Notes under the pieces: model-generated
What the model was told of the DNA's origin: nothing
The model's input: the letters and a program-made list of their open reading frames with translations, nothing else
Databases searched by the model: none
Origin: Crambe crambe
Taxonomy: Eukaryota; Porifera; Demospongiae; Poecilosclerida; Crambeidae
Direction of reading: 5' to 3'
Length of the DNA stretch: 64,000 nt
Assembly: GCA_963924555.1 (NCBI GenBank)
Contig: OZ004598.1
Location: forward strand, 3,434,501 to 3,498,500
Program-made: the position numbers and the translations under genes
Shown: piece after piece, positions 48,073 through 62,799 of the stretch
Position numbering within the stretch: position 1 is the first letter of the stretch
Layout: the number at the start of each line of letters is the position of its first letter

Positions 48073-50996
48073 CAGGGCCGTATTTAGGGGGGGGGCAGGG
48101 GGGGCAGTCGCCCCCCCCCTGAGCTGAGGGGAAAAATTTTTTTTTCAACAGCTGTGCTATACAGTAACAAAGGTGGTATAGTAGTTATTGTGCTAGCAGA
48201 GCAGCTAAATAGTGCTAGCACAGCAGCTAATTAACCTGCTGATACAGCAAAAGCAGTAACAGTGACTGAAAGTCTAGCACATATCAATCATGGCTACAGA
48301 TTCTGAAGCCAGTGATTCTGAGCCTGAGGATCCAACCCCTCCTAAAGCTAAAAGACTGTGCCAAGCTAAAATAAGTTCATTTTTTGGATCTCCAAGGTAT
48401 GTAATGAGAGGACCTAGCATGAGCTGTGATCCCATCACTGAATGTAGGACCCAGAATGAAGTCAATACCCAAGTTAATGAAGAGGCTAATGAAGAGGCTC
48501 TACCATTGCCAGCTGATATAAGTATAGCAAGTTCTTTTGCTGATTATTTTGATCCCAATGATCCAGCACGTTTTGCTGGAAGGCACTCTTTCTCCAATGA
48601 TGAGAAGCTTGGACTCCTGACGTCTAAATTTAATTGCCCCCCTAATTTTGTGTTCCCTGCCACATCAGGAAGAAGATTTAGTTTAAGCTGGACAGTAAGT
48701 AGGCCATGGCTGCGTTATAGTATGTCAAGTGATAGTGCATATTGCTTGCCATGCCTGTGCTTTGCGAGTGTAGGCACTGAATCACCATTTACTTCTACAG
48801 GTTTTAATAAGTGGAAAAAAGCTCTTGGTAAAAAGAACAGTTTACTTGATAAACATCAGGAAAGTGAAGCACATAAATCATCTGATGAACAAGCTTGTCT
48901 TTTCATGCAAACTCGACAACCTGGTTTAGATGTTGCTTCATTAATGAACAAAGGAATGGGAATCCAGCGTGTTCGTACTAAGAAGGGTATTATGTCAATT
49001 ATTGATGTGGTGGTTGCTCTTGGCAAGCGAGGTATAGCTTTTCGGGGCAATTGGGACAAGGATACAAAAACAGAGGACGGGAATTTCTCTTTTTTTGTGG
49101 ACTGGAAATCAGGGTTTGACAGTGATCTTAAAGAGCATTTTCAACATGCTACCAAAAATGCTAAGTACACATCACCACTAGTACAGAATACTATAATTTC
49201 CATATGCGAAGGCGCTATTCGTGAAAATATCTTGTCAATGTTTTCATCATATTGGAGTGTTATGGCTGATGAAACTGAAGACCTTTCAAGCATGGAGCAG
49301 GTTAGTATCTGCATACGATTTGTTAGTGATTGTGAAGTTTTTGAAGAATTCTTGGGATTTATTAATATAGCAAAGATGGATGCTCAAACAATTGCTGATG
49401 CTTTGGTTTCTACACTTCAGAAATGGGGTCTTAACTTGTCTTTTCTAGTCGGTCAAGGGTATGATGGAGCCTCTGTAATGAGTTCAAGCAGGAATGGAGT
49501 ACAGGCTAAAATAGCTGTAAAATATCCTAATGCAACATATGTTCATTGCCGTTCACATGTCTTGAACCTTGCTATTTCTAGTAGTTGCACTGATGTACCA
49601 TCTATCCGTAATCTTTTTGATGATGTTGGGAAGTTGACGTGGTTTTTATCTGGTAGTGCCAAGCGCAAAGAAATTTTTTTGGAGGTTGCATCTGATGATC
49701 AAGATGAAGAGCTTCTTGATTCCTTGATACTTGCAGATGAAGATGATGACCAGCTTAGTGGGTCTATGGCAGAGATAGCAGGTGCAAGGAGGAGGCATGT
49801 GCCCAAGTTTTGTGCTACTCGCTGGAGTGCAAGGGTAAGTACCCTTTCCGCTCTTATGGCTAAATATGTCACTGTCCTAGAGACCATGACATTGATTAGA
49901 GACAGGAGCACCAAACAAGCAAGGAGTGATGCCTCCTCTTATGTAAGACTTCTGGAAGACAGCCAATTTGTCGTTGCACTGGTTATTACCCAAGCTGTTC
50001 TTGGGTTCCTTAGCTCTGTGACATTAGCATTGCAAGCTAAACACTGTGATCTTGCAGAAGCTTACAGGGATGCAACAGCTGCAAAAAAATGCATTAAGGA
50101 TGCCAGAAATGATGATTGCTGGGAGAAAGTCTGGGGCAGAATTGTAACATTAGCCAACTCTATTAATATAACTGTACAAAAACCACGTACTGCTTCTATT
50201 CAGCAGCATCGAGCTAATGCAGGGGAAGTGAGTCAAACTCCTTCAGACTATTATAGAATCAATGTTTATTATCCATTTATTGACCATGTTGTCGAACAGC
50301 TAGAAACACGATTTTCAGATGAGCACAATGATATTATTGCAGCTGAATCCCTGATACCACAAAGTTTATCAAAACTGAGTGGTGACAAAATTGATATGAT
50401 CAAATCGTACTATGGAAAATTTATGTCCTTGCAAGAGAAAACTGGATTTCCTGTTGAAATAGCTAAATGGAAGAAGATTTATGAACCAATTCCACCAAGA
50501 AATAGGCCTGATACAGCCAGAGGTGCTCTGTCTGAGTGCAATATGCAATCCTTTCCAGCTATAAATAAAGTTCTTACTATATTTTTAACCATACCAGTAG
50601 GAAGTGTGTCTTGCGAGAGATCATTTTCTGCCCTTCGTCGCCTGAAGACTTGGACCCGCTCTTCAATGACAGAGGAGAGACTAAACGGACTAGCAATGCT
50701 CATGGTTCATCGGAACACTAAATACATACCATCAATAGAAAATATTTATCAAAGAAAATCTAACTGGAGACAAATAAAATAATATAGGAACTATATCTGA
50801 ACTTGAAATTATATTCTTAATTGTTTTTACATAGTATTTCAATAGACCGCTTTTTAGCTTCCCATTCACTTTGTAAAATGGAGGCAGTTTCAGCTTCGCG
50901 CTTACATCCCCCTCCCGCACCCTCCCCCTTGCTGTGGCCTTTGGCCACGCGATCAATGTTCGCCCCCCCAAGAATTTTTTTTTAAATACGGCCCTG
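48073..50996 (+). mobile_element. Complete hAT transposon with 5-bp target duplication
   Basis: cagggccgtattta at 48073 is inverted as taaatacggccctg at the right end (50996). tcttg flanks both sides (48068-48072 and 50997-51001), and copy I near 32822 shows the empty site, so the 5-bp duplication is well supported. Five bp is short for hAT (usually 8) but fits hAT5-type elements. Confidence 0.9.
48290..50782 (+). CDS. hAT transposase, ZMYM1/TTF-finger type (830 aa)
   Basis: Intact single ORF. An acidic N-terminus with KISSFFGSP is followed by a TTF-type zinc finger region (SLSWTVSRPWLRYS..YCLPCLCF, with H-x-E-S-x-x-H, about residues 130-205). The DUF4371/RNase-H-like core includes DETEDLSSMEQVSI and GQGYDGASVMSS (about 320-400) and CRSHVLNLAI. 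The C-terminal dimerisation region has SVSCERSFSALRRLK near 770. Such proteins cut and paste the element. The neighbouring TIRs and clean ORF suggest it is or was recently autonomous. Confidence 0.9.
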   Translation: MATDSEASDSEPEDPTPPKAKRLCQAKISSFFGSPRYVMRGPSMSCDPITECRTQNEVNTQVNEEANEEALPLPADISIASSFADYFDPNDPARFAGRHSFSNDEKLGLLTSKFNCPPNFVFPATSGRRFSLSWTVSRPWLRYSMSSDSAYCLPCLCFASVGTESPFTSTGFNKWKKALGKKNSLLDKHQESEAHKSSDEQACLFMQTRQPGLDVASLMNKGMGIQRVRTKKGIMSIIDVVVALGKRGIAFRGNWDKDTKTEDGNFSFFVDWKSGFDSDLKEHFQHATKNAKYTSPLVQNTIISICEGAIRENILSMFSSYWSVMADETEDLSSMEQVSICIRFVSDCEVFEEFLGFINIAKMDAQTIADALVSTLQKWGLNLSFLVGQGYDGASVMSSSRNGVQAKIAVKYPNATYVHCRSHVLNLAISSSCTDVPSIRNLFDDVGKLTWFLSGSAKRKEIFLEVASDDQDEELLDSLILADEDDDQLSGSMAEIAGARRRHVPKFCATRWSARVSTLSALMAKYVTVLETMTLIRDRSTKQARSDASSYVRLLEDSQFVVALVITQAVLGFLSSVTLALQAKHCDLAEAYRDATAAKKCIKDARNDDCWEKVWGRIVTLANSINITVQKPRTASIQQHRANAGEVSQTPSDYYRINVYYPFIDHVVEQLETRFSDEHNDIIAAESLIPQSLSKLSGDKIDMIKSYYGKFMSLQEKTGFPVEIAKWKKIYEPIPPRNRPDTARGALSECNMQSFPAINKVLTIFLTIPVGSVSCERSFSALRRLKTWTRSSMTEERLNGLAMLMVHRNTKYIPSIENIYQRKSNWRQIK

Positions 50997-51136
50997 TCTT
51001 GAAGGTAAATAGCTACATGCAGGTAGCTATAATGTCAACATTTTGATGCTCATCCTTATAATCTGATCTCTAGCTATTTGCCATTGACTTTCCTTAGAGT
51101 ATAAGAGATAGCAGGAGTATGAGAGATATAGTATAT

Positions 51137-51315
51137 TATGGAAGCCGAGAAGGGCAATTTCCGCGCAGAATCTCCGCAGTGAAAGTTCCGCACTGAAGAC
51201 TCCGCACTGAAGGATCCGCACTGAAAAAGTTCCGCTCTGAAGATTCCGCACTGAAAAATTTCCGCACTGAAGAGATTCCGCACTGAAAAATCTCCGCACT
51301 AAAGACTCCCGCATT
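51137..51315 (+). repeat. Left TIR with ccgcactgaa sub-repeats
   Basis: About ten ccgcactgaa-like sub-repeats follow the conserved outer 40 bp. Confidence 0.85.
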
Positions 51316-51467
51316 GCAGAACTTCTTTTTCTTGATAGAGCCCACCTTTCTAAATAGTGCCCACTGTGCAGTTCTTGCACGTGTACACGAGCAGTTGCTT
51401 TATTTTATGGTTGGTTTAGTCTATGGTTTAGTAGGTGACTAGTTGGCAATTCCTCTAGCTATTGATG

Positions 51468-54080
<2,613 letters not shown>

Positions 54081-54134
54081 AGACATTAATTTTAGCTGTG
54101 ACTATAGTTATTCTATATCTTTACAACATTGCCA

Positions 54135-55980
54135 TTACTCAGTCTCTGATGATGAATTGCTTGAAAGTGAAGGGGGGTCCTGGTGGCTAAGGTAGCGGTA
54201 AATGTCTCGAACAATAGGAGCAGCAATAGCATTTCTTGTTATGTTGAAATCATGGCGTAGAATATAATCTGCCCACTCCTCAAACCCATTTGGTAAGAAT
54301 TCAGTAGGTGGTTCACTTTCATGGGTCATTGCCTCTATCCAAAGTCTACTATCGAACAGTTTTAGCTGGTCAGATGCACCTAGGTGATACAAAAGGCTTA
54401 TTTCGTTATAATTATGTTGTTAGCTAATTACCATATAAAGAAGGAAGTTCATGCATTTCATTAGGAACACCACTAGGTGATTGGCTCATTTTATTCTTGC
54501 GAATCAAGTGAGAGTTCCAGTATTCAATAAATTCAGCTAATTCTCTCTTGATTAGCGGTACACTTGAATAGAGTAAACAATACCTGTACATAATGATACA
54601 TCATATCGGTATTAGCTATGTATCCACATGCAGCTGCACCTTTGAAAAGGGTCTCTGCGGTCTAGTTCTCCATCTTCTTCAAGAGTCTGCATGCAAGAAT
54701 AGTAAATATAGCTAACACTAGAAACTGAAGCTATGTACTTTGAACAACTTGATCCACCACTCTGTTTTTCCTCTTCTTAGCTGAGACCACCACCCTTCTA
54801 TTCTCTATAATTACCGGTATATATTTTGGTAGCTAATCACAGCTATTAATTATTCAAAATAGTTTACAATATTATGCTTTGATGGCCCGTAGATGTAGCT
54901 TTTTCCTCCTGCTAAATCATCATCATGATGATACCGTAGGCCAATTTGCACTGCAGCTATATTACAGTTTTCAGTGCCATAATCAGACCTTACAACAGCT
55001 GGACACCCTATACAGAAAGTAATCACAATAATTATTAAGTTCTCTCTCTAGCTTACTACATGCTAGCATGATTTCTATACCAGATAATTCTTCTAATTTA
55101 TCCAAAAAATAGTAGCAAATTTGTTTTGGATTACTGTTTGAAGGTGCGACCTTCAGCCACATTATTTTCCTTGAAAATCTGCCACAATTAAAAACGTTAA
55201 GCTGCACCATAAACCAGTGATATCATGTACATACCCGTCAATGCAGCCATGAATAGTGACTCCATAAGGTGTCAATTTATCATACCCATCGATGTGCCAG
55301 ATGTGATTTGGTCCCTAAGTATTATTATAATAGCTACTGATAATATCATAGTCAATAACAAAAAGTTACTTTACTCTTGTATATCCTTCGTTTAAGCTTA
55401 TTTTTCTTTCTTCGCTCGTTGCCAATTGCATCCACTGATTTCAAAATTTTCATTACTGTGTCCCTGAAGCATCTAGTTAGCTACTAATTATACTAGTTAA
55501 GCTCAGTACTTGACACACCTCCTAGCTTCATATCCATACTTATCTCTTAAAAGCTTCCACATAGCTCTGTAGCCTAATAGTGAGTTGGAAGTTTTCAGTT
55601 CATCCTACAATTCAAAAGACAAACTAGCAATAATTATGCTGTTATATTATAGCTACAGTATTATAGACCTGAATTATTCTTTTTATCAGCTGCTCTGGAG
55701 GGTCAGGCTTTCTTCTCTTTAAGCCTAATCTCTTAAACTGATACTTCAACCATCTTATACTGAAAAGATGTAGCTAGTAAGCTAGAAAGTAGGCTCTAGC
55801 AAACTATAATAACTAGCGAACTATAATATATTATACCTTTTATTGATGCCATACTTGGCCTTCAATATTTCACGTAACACTTTATATGGCCTCCAACTTT
55901 CAAATAGCTTGACTAAAATATCTTTTTAAAGTTGTTAATAAACCATTATCATAGGAAATATTACCTACCGTCCATGTTCA
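54135..55980 (-). CDS. Integrase-like DDE transposase of kinase element
   Basis: Multi-exon minus-strand gene. N-terminal exons (near 55980-55400) give SWRPYKVLREILKAKYG and GYRAMWKLLRDKYG helical segments. The core has D in WHIDGYDKLTPYG then HGCIDGFSRKIMWL (exons near 55316 and 55190), D in VVRSDYGTEN (near 54985) and E in HN-I-RIEGWW (near 54790), spacing about 40 residues. The last exons encode REELAEFIEYW-type helices and end at 54135 in a Ser-rich tail. Splice phases I checked agree. It is homologous in motif layout to the transposase at 22780-25189, although spacing and sequence differ clearly. The exact first exon and ATG are not resolved. Confidence 0.7.
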
Positions 55981-56059
55981 CAAGTTCCACGTGGGTGGGC
56001 GTTAAAAAGGATAGCACGCGCCATACGTACCAGTATGCAGTACGCATGCGCAAGAGACA

Positions 56060-56214
56060 ATTTTTTTCCTGCGGAGATTTCACTGCGGGAGATTTTTCAG
56101 TGCGGAATCTTCAGTGCGGAACTTTTTCAGTGCGGATCCTTCTTTGCGGAGTCTTCAGTGCGGAACTTTCACTGCGGAGATTCTGCGCGGAAATTGCCCT
56201 TCTCGGCTTCCATA
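56060..56214 (-). repeat. Right TIR
   Basis: Inverted partner of 51137-51315; fewer sub-repeats. Confidence 0.85.
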
Positions 56215-56626
56215 GTATATATATGAGAGATAGTGGGAACTACATAATAAATGATATATATATAGTAGCTGTTATAGTAATAGCTTATTCAACTTCACAG
56301 TCACTTTAAAAGAAAGAAAGACAGAAATAAGTGATCAAACAAATGGTTATGATGTACATATGACCCTAAAATCCAGCTGGTATAGCCATGTACTTACTGC
56401 AGCATCATATCAAGACAATCCCTACATTTCAGCCACCTAGCTACTAGCTTCAAACTCAGCCTATAGTGGATGTTTAGAAGAACATTTTTTTTTTGTGCTC
56501 AGTAGTATGAGTTGCACACTTTAACATATCCATACACCAATAGCTACAAACAATCATAAATCGGCTGCTAAATATATACAATACCAATTAGCATTTACAT
56601 GTATAATATTATTATAGCTAGCTAAG

Positions 56627-57646
56627 TTAATTGTAGCTATGTAGAAGAGGTGTCAGTTCTCCCATATTCGAAAAGTCATTTTGAAGTGTAAAACCATCAT
56701 GGCTAAGAGTCTGTTGTGGCTGCATACTAAATTGCATTAACTCTTGCCATGGAGGTCGGTGTGCAATCATTACAGGTACTTTCATTTTCTTGTTTATACT
56801 CCATGGGATTTTTACTGTGATGACAAAGTTATATTCAGCAGTGATGCATGAACAGTCTTGAAGACGTAACGTTGCAAAAGTTTGAGTGGGTATTGCCAGA
56901 CCACCTCTAATTGACTGAATATCACTGGCTCTTATTACTGGACTAATTACTTTGGCTATTTTGAGTCTTCTTTTAGTACACTCTCCTCCCCTTGCGATGT
57001 ATTTTTCTTTCCTGAACAATGCACATTTGATGTGAATGTTTCTTGAACTTTCATTTTTCACATGTATAGTATATGGTATACTTTCTCCGGGAGAGAATCC
57101 TGTATGTGGTAACTCACATGTTGCAGTTATGGAGCCAAGCTTATGCCAGAACAAGCTCAAATTTTCAACTGTTGTCACTATTTTGGGGTTTTGGAACAAC
57201 CTCAAAATATCTGGTCTCTTTTTGACAGTGATAGGATATGCTGCTTTAAGATTATCATGTTTCAGCAATCCAGTTCTTGATACTGTCATTCCGACATGGT
57301 ACCTCACATGCCCACAAGCACCTTCGAAAGAGTTTGGTATATTTTGTGGAAGTTGAAATTCAAAGGAGAAAGTGTGTTCACCAATGGGGAGATTGTTGGT
57401 AGGTGAGTTTTGTAAGGACCACACAACTGATTCCTTTCTAACATACTCAATGTGGTTAGTAGAGCTTCTATTCTCGCTGCCCCCTACTTCCCAACAAACT
57501 TTGGCTGCACCATAGAGACCAATGGCTATATATTTGTACTTCTTTGGTTTATCCACAGTAATGACTACTTTTCCTGTCACTATGGATCCTGGGTAGTAGC
57601 TATAGTCGTAGCTAGCATAGAGAGTAATTCTGATTGTTTTAACCAT
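56627..57646 (-). CDS. Arrestin-domain protein, copy II (339 aa)
   Basis: Intact single-exon ORF, paralogous or allelic to 33362-34378 with many substitutions but the same two arrestin folds (YYPGSIVTGKVVI, NIPNSFEG, GFSPGESIPYTIHV). It lies at the end of block C. Amino-acid differences concentrate in the first loop (near residues 48-60) and around residue 230. Probable alpha-arrestin-like adaptor; no PPxY motif seen. Confidence 0.85.
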   Translation of the reverse strand: MVKTIRITLYASYDYSYYPGSIVTGKVVITVDKPKKYKYIAIGLYGAAKVCWEVGGSENRSSTNHIEYVRKESVVWSLQNSPTNNLPIGEHTFSFEFQLPQNIPNSFEGACGHVRYHVGMTVSRTGLLKHDNLKAAYPITVKKRPDILRLFQNPKIVTTVENLSLFWHKLGSITATCELPHTGFSPGESIPYTIHVKNESSRNIHIKCALFRKEKYIARGGECTKRRLKIAKVISPVIRASDIQSIRGGLAIPTQTFATLRLQDCSCITAEYNFVITVKIPWSINKKMKVPVMIAHRPPWQELMQFSMQPQQTLSHDGFTLQNDFSNMGELTPLLHSYN

Positions 57647-57839
57647 CTTTACCGCAGTCCTCTAGCTTTTGGATATGATAGACAGCTTCAACCAAGCAAT
57701 CTTTTATACGTAATAAGCCAGCCTTCAATCATTTGGGATAATGTTATACTTCCTATTTGGGAGCCAGAAGTCTGAATGACATACGTAATACAGAGCCTCC
57801 AAGCTGGGATTGAAAGTTTCAGTACTAAATAACCTAAAA

Positions 57840-58700
57840 TTAATTTCATTGGCCATTTTCAGTATTTTTGTAATCCCTACTGAAAATATTTCTCATTCTG
57901 TAGACCAATTTATCACTGCTTGAATGCATTTGAAATAATTTTCTATTGCAAGAGGCACCATCGCTGGTCACTGCTAGTATTCTGAAGCCATTTCTTGTCA
58001 AACGTTCAATTGTCTGCCAGAGTAGTGGGAAAAGATCGCCTAATTTTGGAAAGAGACAAGAAAACACAGCATAGGGGAATTCAATGTTGCAGACTGCTCC
58101 ACGAACCATAAAAACTAGTATAGTTTTAGCCAGTGGACAATGATGATTTTCATCAGTAATGATGGATCCATTAAATGATTATTTATAATCCCCCCATATC
58201 AAAAAAACCCAGTGAGAGATCCTGTGGATTTATCAAACACAAGACCTTCCCTAACATACATCTCATTTACAGTAACAGCAAAATTAAGTACTGACTGAGG
58301 TGAGATTGTTTGATTATTGCAATTTCTCTTAGTTGCTTGTTGGTACTCTGTGAAAATCCAGCTGAGTTGGTTCCAAAGTGAGGGTTCTTCCTGATGGAAG
58401 GCGAATAAATCCAGCATTTCTCAGGGTTTCATATGCACTGTTTGATTTATGGTGCAAATAAAGGCACCATTTTATCATTAGTGGATGCCAGTGTACGGAT
58501 TTGGGATTGGGATTCTTGAGTGAAAATGCTTTGTTGCTGTTGCCAAAAATTTTTTTGGAAATCAATCTGGGGGCTTTCGGAAGATGATGAAGAAGGTGTG
58601 TGAGCCTGCATTATGGCTAAAAGATCTGTGTGCAATGACTTATCTACTCTTACGTAATATTCCGTAATGTACTTTCCATGCAATTAAGTACGTAATTTTG
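57840..58700 (-). pseudogene. P-element/THAP9-like transposase fragment
   Basis: Frames together give FWQQQQ, MRWHPLMIKWCLYLHHKS-like, AYETLRNAGFIRLPSGRTL, then NEMYVREGLVFDKSTGSLTG and VRGAVCNIEFPYAVFS, then TSDGASCNRKLFQMH, in the order of P-type transposases. Several frameshifts and stops make it inactive. Part of it recurs in inverted orientation at 63210-63590. Confidence 0.65.
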
Positions 58701-58884
58701 TTTTGATTCTGATGTCTTTTTGAAGTTTCTTGATGTGTACATCTTTACTATATTATGTCCTGTAGTAATTGAATACAACAGTGATTAGAATTAGAAATAA
58801 GTAATTTTTGGCAGTAGCTAGTTAGCTATAGCTAGCACCTGCTCCAGCTTGGCATGCTTCACTGTATGTAGGAAGGGAGGGGTC

Positions 58885-59075
58885 TGTCATGCCGAAAGTG
58901 GACCGGGAAAAAAGTGGACCCCCCGGTCCACTTTTGGCAGAAAAAAATGGACCGGGGGGTCCACTTTTTTCTGCCAAAAGTGGGGTCCATTTTTTTCTGC
59001 CACTTTTTTCTGCCAAAAGTGGACCTGCCTTGCCAAAAGTGGACCTGGTCCATTTATCAAGAAAAAAGTGGACCC
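58885..59075. repeat. Dense palindromes of gtggaccgggg / ccccggtccac
   Basis: Multiple overlapping inverted repeats such as agtggaccccccggtccact and ctgccaaaagtgg. Related words occur at 61625-61700 and near 22989. Confidence 0.7.
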
Positions 59076-59089
59076 GGTCCAGTTTGGCA

Positions 59090-60070
59090 GGGGAAAAAAG
59101 TGGACCCGGTCCAGTTTCGCCGTCAAATTCTAAGCAGGTCCGTTTTTGGCAGGGGAAAAAAGTGGACCCGGTCCAGTTTCGCTGTCAAAATCCAGGCAGG
59201 TCCATTTTTGGCAGGGGAAAAAAGTGGACCCGGTCCAGTTTCGCTGTCAAAATCCAGGCAGGTCCATTTTTGGCAGGGGAAAAAAGTGGACCCGGTCCAG
59301 TTTCGCTGTCAAAATCCAGGCAGCCATTTTTGGCAGGGGAAAAAAGTGGACCCGGTCCAGTTTCGCTGTCAAAATCCAGGCAGGTCCATTTTTGGCAGGG
59401 GAAAAAAGTGGACCCGGTCCAGTTTCCTGCCGAAATCCAGGCAGGTCCATTTTTGGCAGGGGAAAAAAGTGGACCCGGTCCAGTTTCGCTGTCAAAATCC
59501 AGGCAGGTCCATTTTTGGCAGGGGAAAAAAGTGGACCCGGTCCAGTTTCCTGCCGAAATCCAGGCAGGTCCATTTTTGGCAGGGGAAAAAAGTGGACCCG
59601 GTCCAGTTTCGCTGTCAAAATCCAGGCAGGTCCATTTTTGGCAGGGGAAAAAAGTGGACCCGGTCCAGTTTCCTGCCGAAATCCAGGCAGGTCCATTTTT
59701 GGCAGGGGAAAAAAGTGGACCCGGTCCAGTTTCACTGTCAAAATCCAGGCAGGTCCATTTTTGGCAGGGGAAAAAAGTGGACCCGGTCCAGTTTCGCTGT
59801 TGAAATCCAGGCAGGTCCATTTTTGGCAGGGAAAAAAAGTGGACCCGGTCCAGTTTCCTGCCGAAATCCAGGCAGGTCCATTTTTGGCAGGGGAAAAAAG
59901 TGGACCCGGTCCAGTTTTGCTGTTGAAATCCAGGCAGGTCCATTTTTGGCAGGGGAAAAAAGTAGACCCGGTTCCAGTTTCGCTGTCGAAATCCAAGCAG
60001 GTCCATTTTTGGCAGGGGAAAACAGTGGACCTGGTCCAGTTTTGCTGCTGAAATTTAGGCAGGTCCAGTG
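59090..60070. repeat. 61/62-bp minisatellite, about 15 copies, dimeric order
   Basis: Unit ggcaggggaaaaaagtgga, then cccggtccagtttcgctgt, then caaaatccaggcaggtcca, then ttttt. A 62-bp type (gctgtcaaaa) alternates with a 61-bp type (cctgccgaaa). The pair is 123 bp, a multiple of three, so several frames stay open on both strands; these ORFs are by-products, not genes. Confidence 0.9.
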
Positions 60071-60409
60071 GACCTGGCTTTGAAGATTAACCCACCCTCC
60101 TCCCGATAATTATAAGTTAATCAAGTCTATTGAAGTTTATCAAGTTGTTTTTTCCTTGAAAGGATGCCTATGTAGGAATATAACTGCATGCTATATAAAA
60201 TTCACTTGTTGACTATCTGGTTATTATTTACATGTAGGACAAGACTACTTTATATCAGATATGTTATTCATGTAATGTCACCAGGCAGCATCTCAAGTGA
60301 TATTAGATCAAGGAGTGAACATGTGATACAAGATTACGTCATAAGTGAAATCACAATGATGATTACATAACAGTTAGTAATGATAAAAGTAACAATTAAT
60401 GTTACTGTC

Positions 60410-61170
60410 GCACACCCCCTCCTCCAGTTAGAGCTTGCCCCGAGCTTACTTTCTTCCATAGTAGAGGGATGGTCAGATAACTAGGGTAACTCAGATTTAA
60501 GTGTACATGAATAATATCATCTTTTGAAGTGTAGACACGTTTTCCTGCAATGCCGGTTGGAGTCACCTCAAAAACTCAATATATATAGGGTCCATGCCAC
60601 AGACGAGATAACTTCTGAAACTTCCCGGACTCTTCCTGAGGAAATCGAAATAGCACTAGACCGCCAATCTTGAACTGTATAGGAGAACATTTGTTCACCT
60701 TATTATAGTACTTTTTGCAATGCTTCTGGGTTTTCTGGATTGACTGAGTATCTCAGTGAGTTCCTGTCGCATCGGTAGCCTGTCAGGTCAGCCCCTTCTA
60801 CCTCATTAGCAGGAAGAAATGCAGCTTCAATAGGATAGCTACCATAAAGAAGGTAAGATGGCTTCTCGCCTGTTGCCTCATAGGCATCCCATGTAAATAC
60901 TTGTCCCACTGCTTCCCATATCAACATGCTTGCATATCAGAGTACGAGAGTACGATTAAACCTCTCGGTGAGGCCATCACACTGAAGATGGTATGCTGTA
61001 GTATTCAATTTTGTAATTCCAAGAAGACTGCATACATCGGTCATCAGGTAGGACAGCTGATTGGGTCCCTTCTCCGATAGTAGACTTTCTGGAACACCAC
61101 ACACATGATCTCAGCATCAGTATGTCCACTATTAAACCATACAGCCTTTTGGTCAGGGATAGGGAAAACC
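60410..61170 (-). pseudogene. Ty3/gypsy integrase remnant
   Basis: Minus-strand frames give ITKLNTTAYH, then CDGLTERFNRTL, YASMLIWEA, ATGEKPSYLLYG, and further on LSRLWHGPY, as at the end of gypsy Pol. Stops and frameshifts show decay. Different lineage from the intact element at 43372. Confidence 0.6.
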
Positions 61171-61700
61171 CAAGGTCATCAGAATGATATTTGATTTGAT
61201 TATTTATTTGAAGAGAATAGCTGGGTAACTTGGTACATAGCTAGCTACAGCTACAGGCAAATTTCATGAGCTTCTTTTACAGAGGCCAAAAATCTGGTAC
61301 AGATACCATAATTATACTGTGCAGTAGATATATAGTATCTATGCTGGTAGCTAGTAAGGCCATAATTAAGTAGAATCACCATGATTGCATCTAGACTCAA
61401 CTTCATGCGTAGCTAGCTAAACTAGCTATCTACAAGCATAATAAGCACCTATGAAAAATCAGGTCTTACCACGCTCTTCTTTTTCTTCTTGATGAAAAGA
61501 ACTCCCTTTTTTACATTGAACATAGCTGCTTTCTCTCCAATAGCTCTCTTTTTGTCTTGACTACAGTCTGGTGGGTAGCGCTGCTCAGTTATGTATAAGC
61601 TGATATGCCCGGATAACTTTTGGTAAAGGCGGTCCACTTTTTTCTTGGAAAAAATTGGACCCCCGGTCCAGTTTTTTCCCCGGTCCAAATTTTTCGTGAC
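61171..61700. other. Spacer with ggaccggg-type repeat at right edge
   Basis: No gene seen; 61622-61700 carries ggtccactttttt and ccccggtcc words like those at 58885. Confidence 0.4.
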
Positions 61701-61705
61701 AAGTC

Positions 61706-62590
61706 ATTAGTGTGGATAAACCAAAGAAGTACAAAAATATAGCCATTGGTCTTTATGGTGCAGCCCACGTTCAATGGACAGAAGGGGACGCCAGTGACAA
61801 TAAATCAAGAGTATATTATGACCACATTGAGTATGTTAAAGAGGAACCAGTTGTGTGGTCCTTAGCAAACTCACCTACCAACAATCTCCCCATTGGTGAA
61901 CACACTTTCCCCTTTGAATTTCAACTTCCACGAAATATACCAAACTCTTTTGAAGGTTTTTATGGGTATGTGAGGTACCATGTCGGAGTGACAGTGTGAA
62001 CTGGATTGCTAAAACGTAATCACAAAGCAACACATCCCATCACTGTCAAAAAGAGACCAGATATTTTGAGGTTGTTTCAAAACCCCAAAACAGTGACCAC
62101 AATTAAGAAATTGAGCTTATTCTGGCATAAGCTTGGCTCCATAACTGCAACATGTGAGTTACCACATACAGGATTCTCTCCCGGAGAAAGTATACCATAT
62201 ACTATACATGTGAGAAATGAAAGTTCAAGAAACATTCACATCAAATGTGCATTGTTTAGGAAAGATAAATACATTGCAGACAGAAAAAGTAATAAAATAA
62301 GACTCAAAATAGCCAAAGTAATTAGTCCAGTAATAAGAGCTGGTGATATTCAGTCAATTAGAGGTGGTCTGATAATACCCACTCAAGCTTTTGCAACGTT
62401 ACGTCTTCAAGACTGTTCATGCATCAGTGCTAATACAACTTCGTCATCACAGTAAAAATCCCATGGAGTATAAATAGGAAAATGAAAATACCTATAATGA
62501 TTGCACACCGACCCCCAATGCAAGAGTCAGTGGTATGCAGCCACACAGACTCTTAGCCATGATGGTTTTACACTTCAGGACTTGAGAGAA
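61706..62590 (+). pseudogene. Arrestin-domain pseudogene III
   Basis: Starts inside the arrestin N-domain (DKPKKYKNIAIGLYGAA), lacking about the first 30 codons. A TGA at 61997-61999 follows GVTV and a frameshift near 62430 breaks the C-domain. Otherwise close to 33362-34378 and 56627-57646, on the opposite strand. Confidence 0.75.
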
Positions 62591-62799
62591 CTGACATATA
62601 TGTAACTAAATTAATGCTATTATAGCTAGCTATATTCAACTACATAATTATTCAGCAGCCAATTAATTTTTTTCAACAATATGTATTGGTGTAGCTATGG
62701 ATGCCAAAGTGTGCAACTCATAATACATGAGCTAATGAGCACAAAAAATTTTCTTCTAAATAAACCTCTGCTTTTTTAACCCTTAAACTACCAAAGCTA

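Noticed and set aside
59185-60083. Long ORFs (250-390 codons) on both strands
   Set aside because: They lie wholly in the 61/62-bp satellite and exist only because the dimer is 123 bp; no start context or domain.
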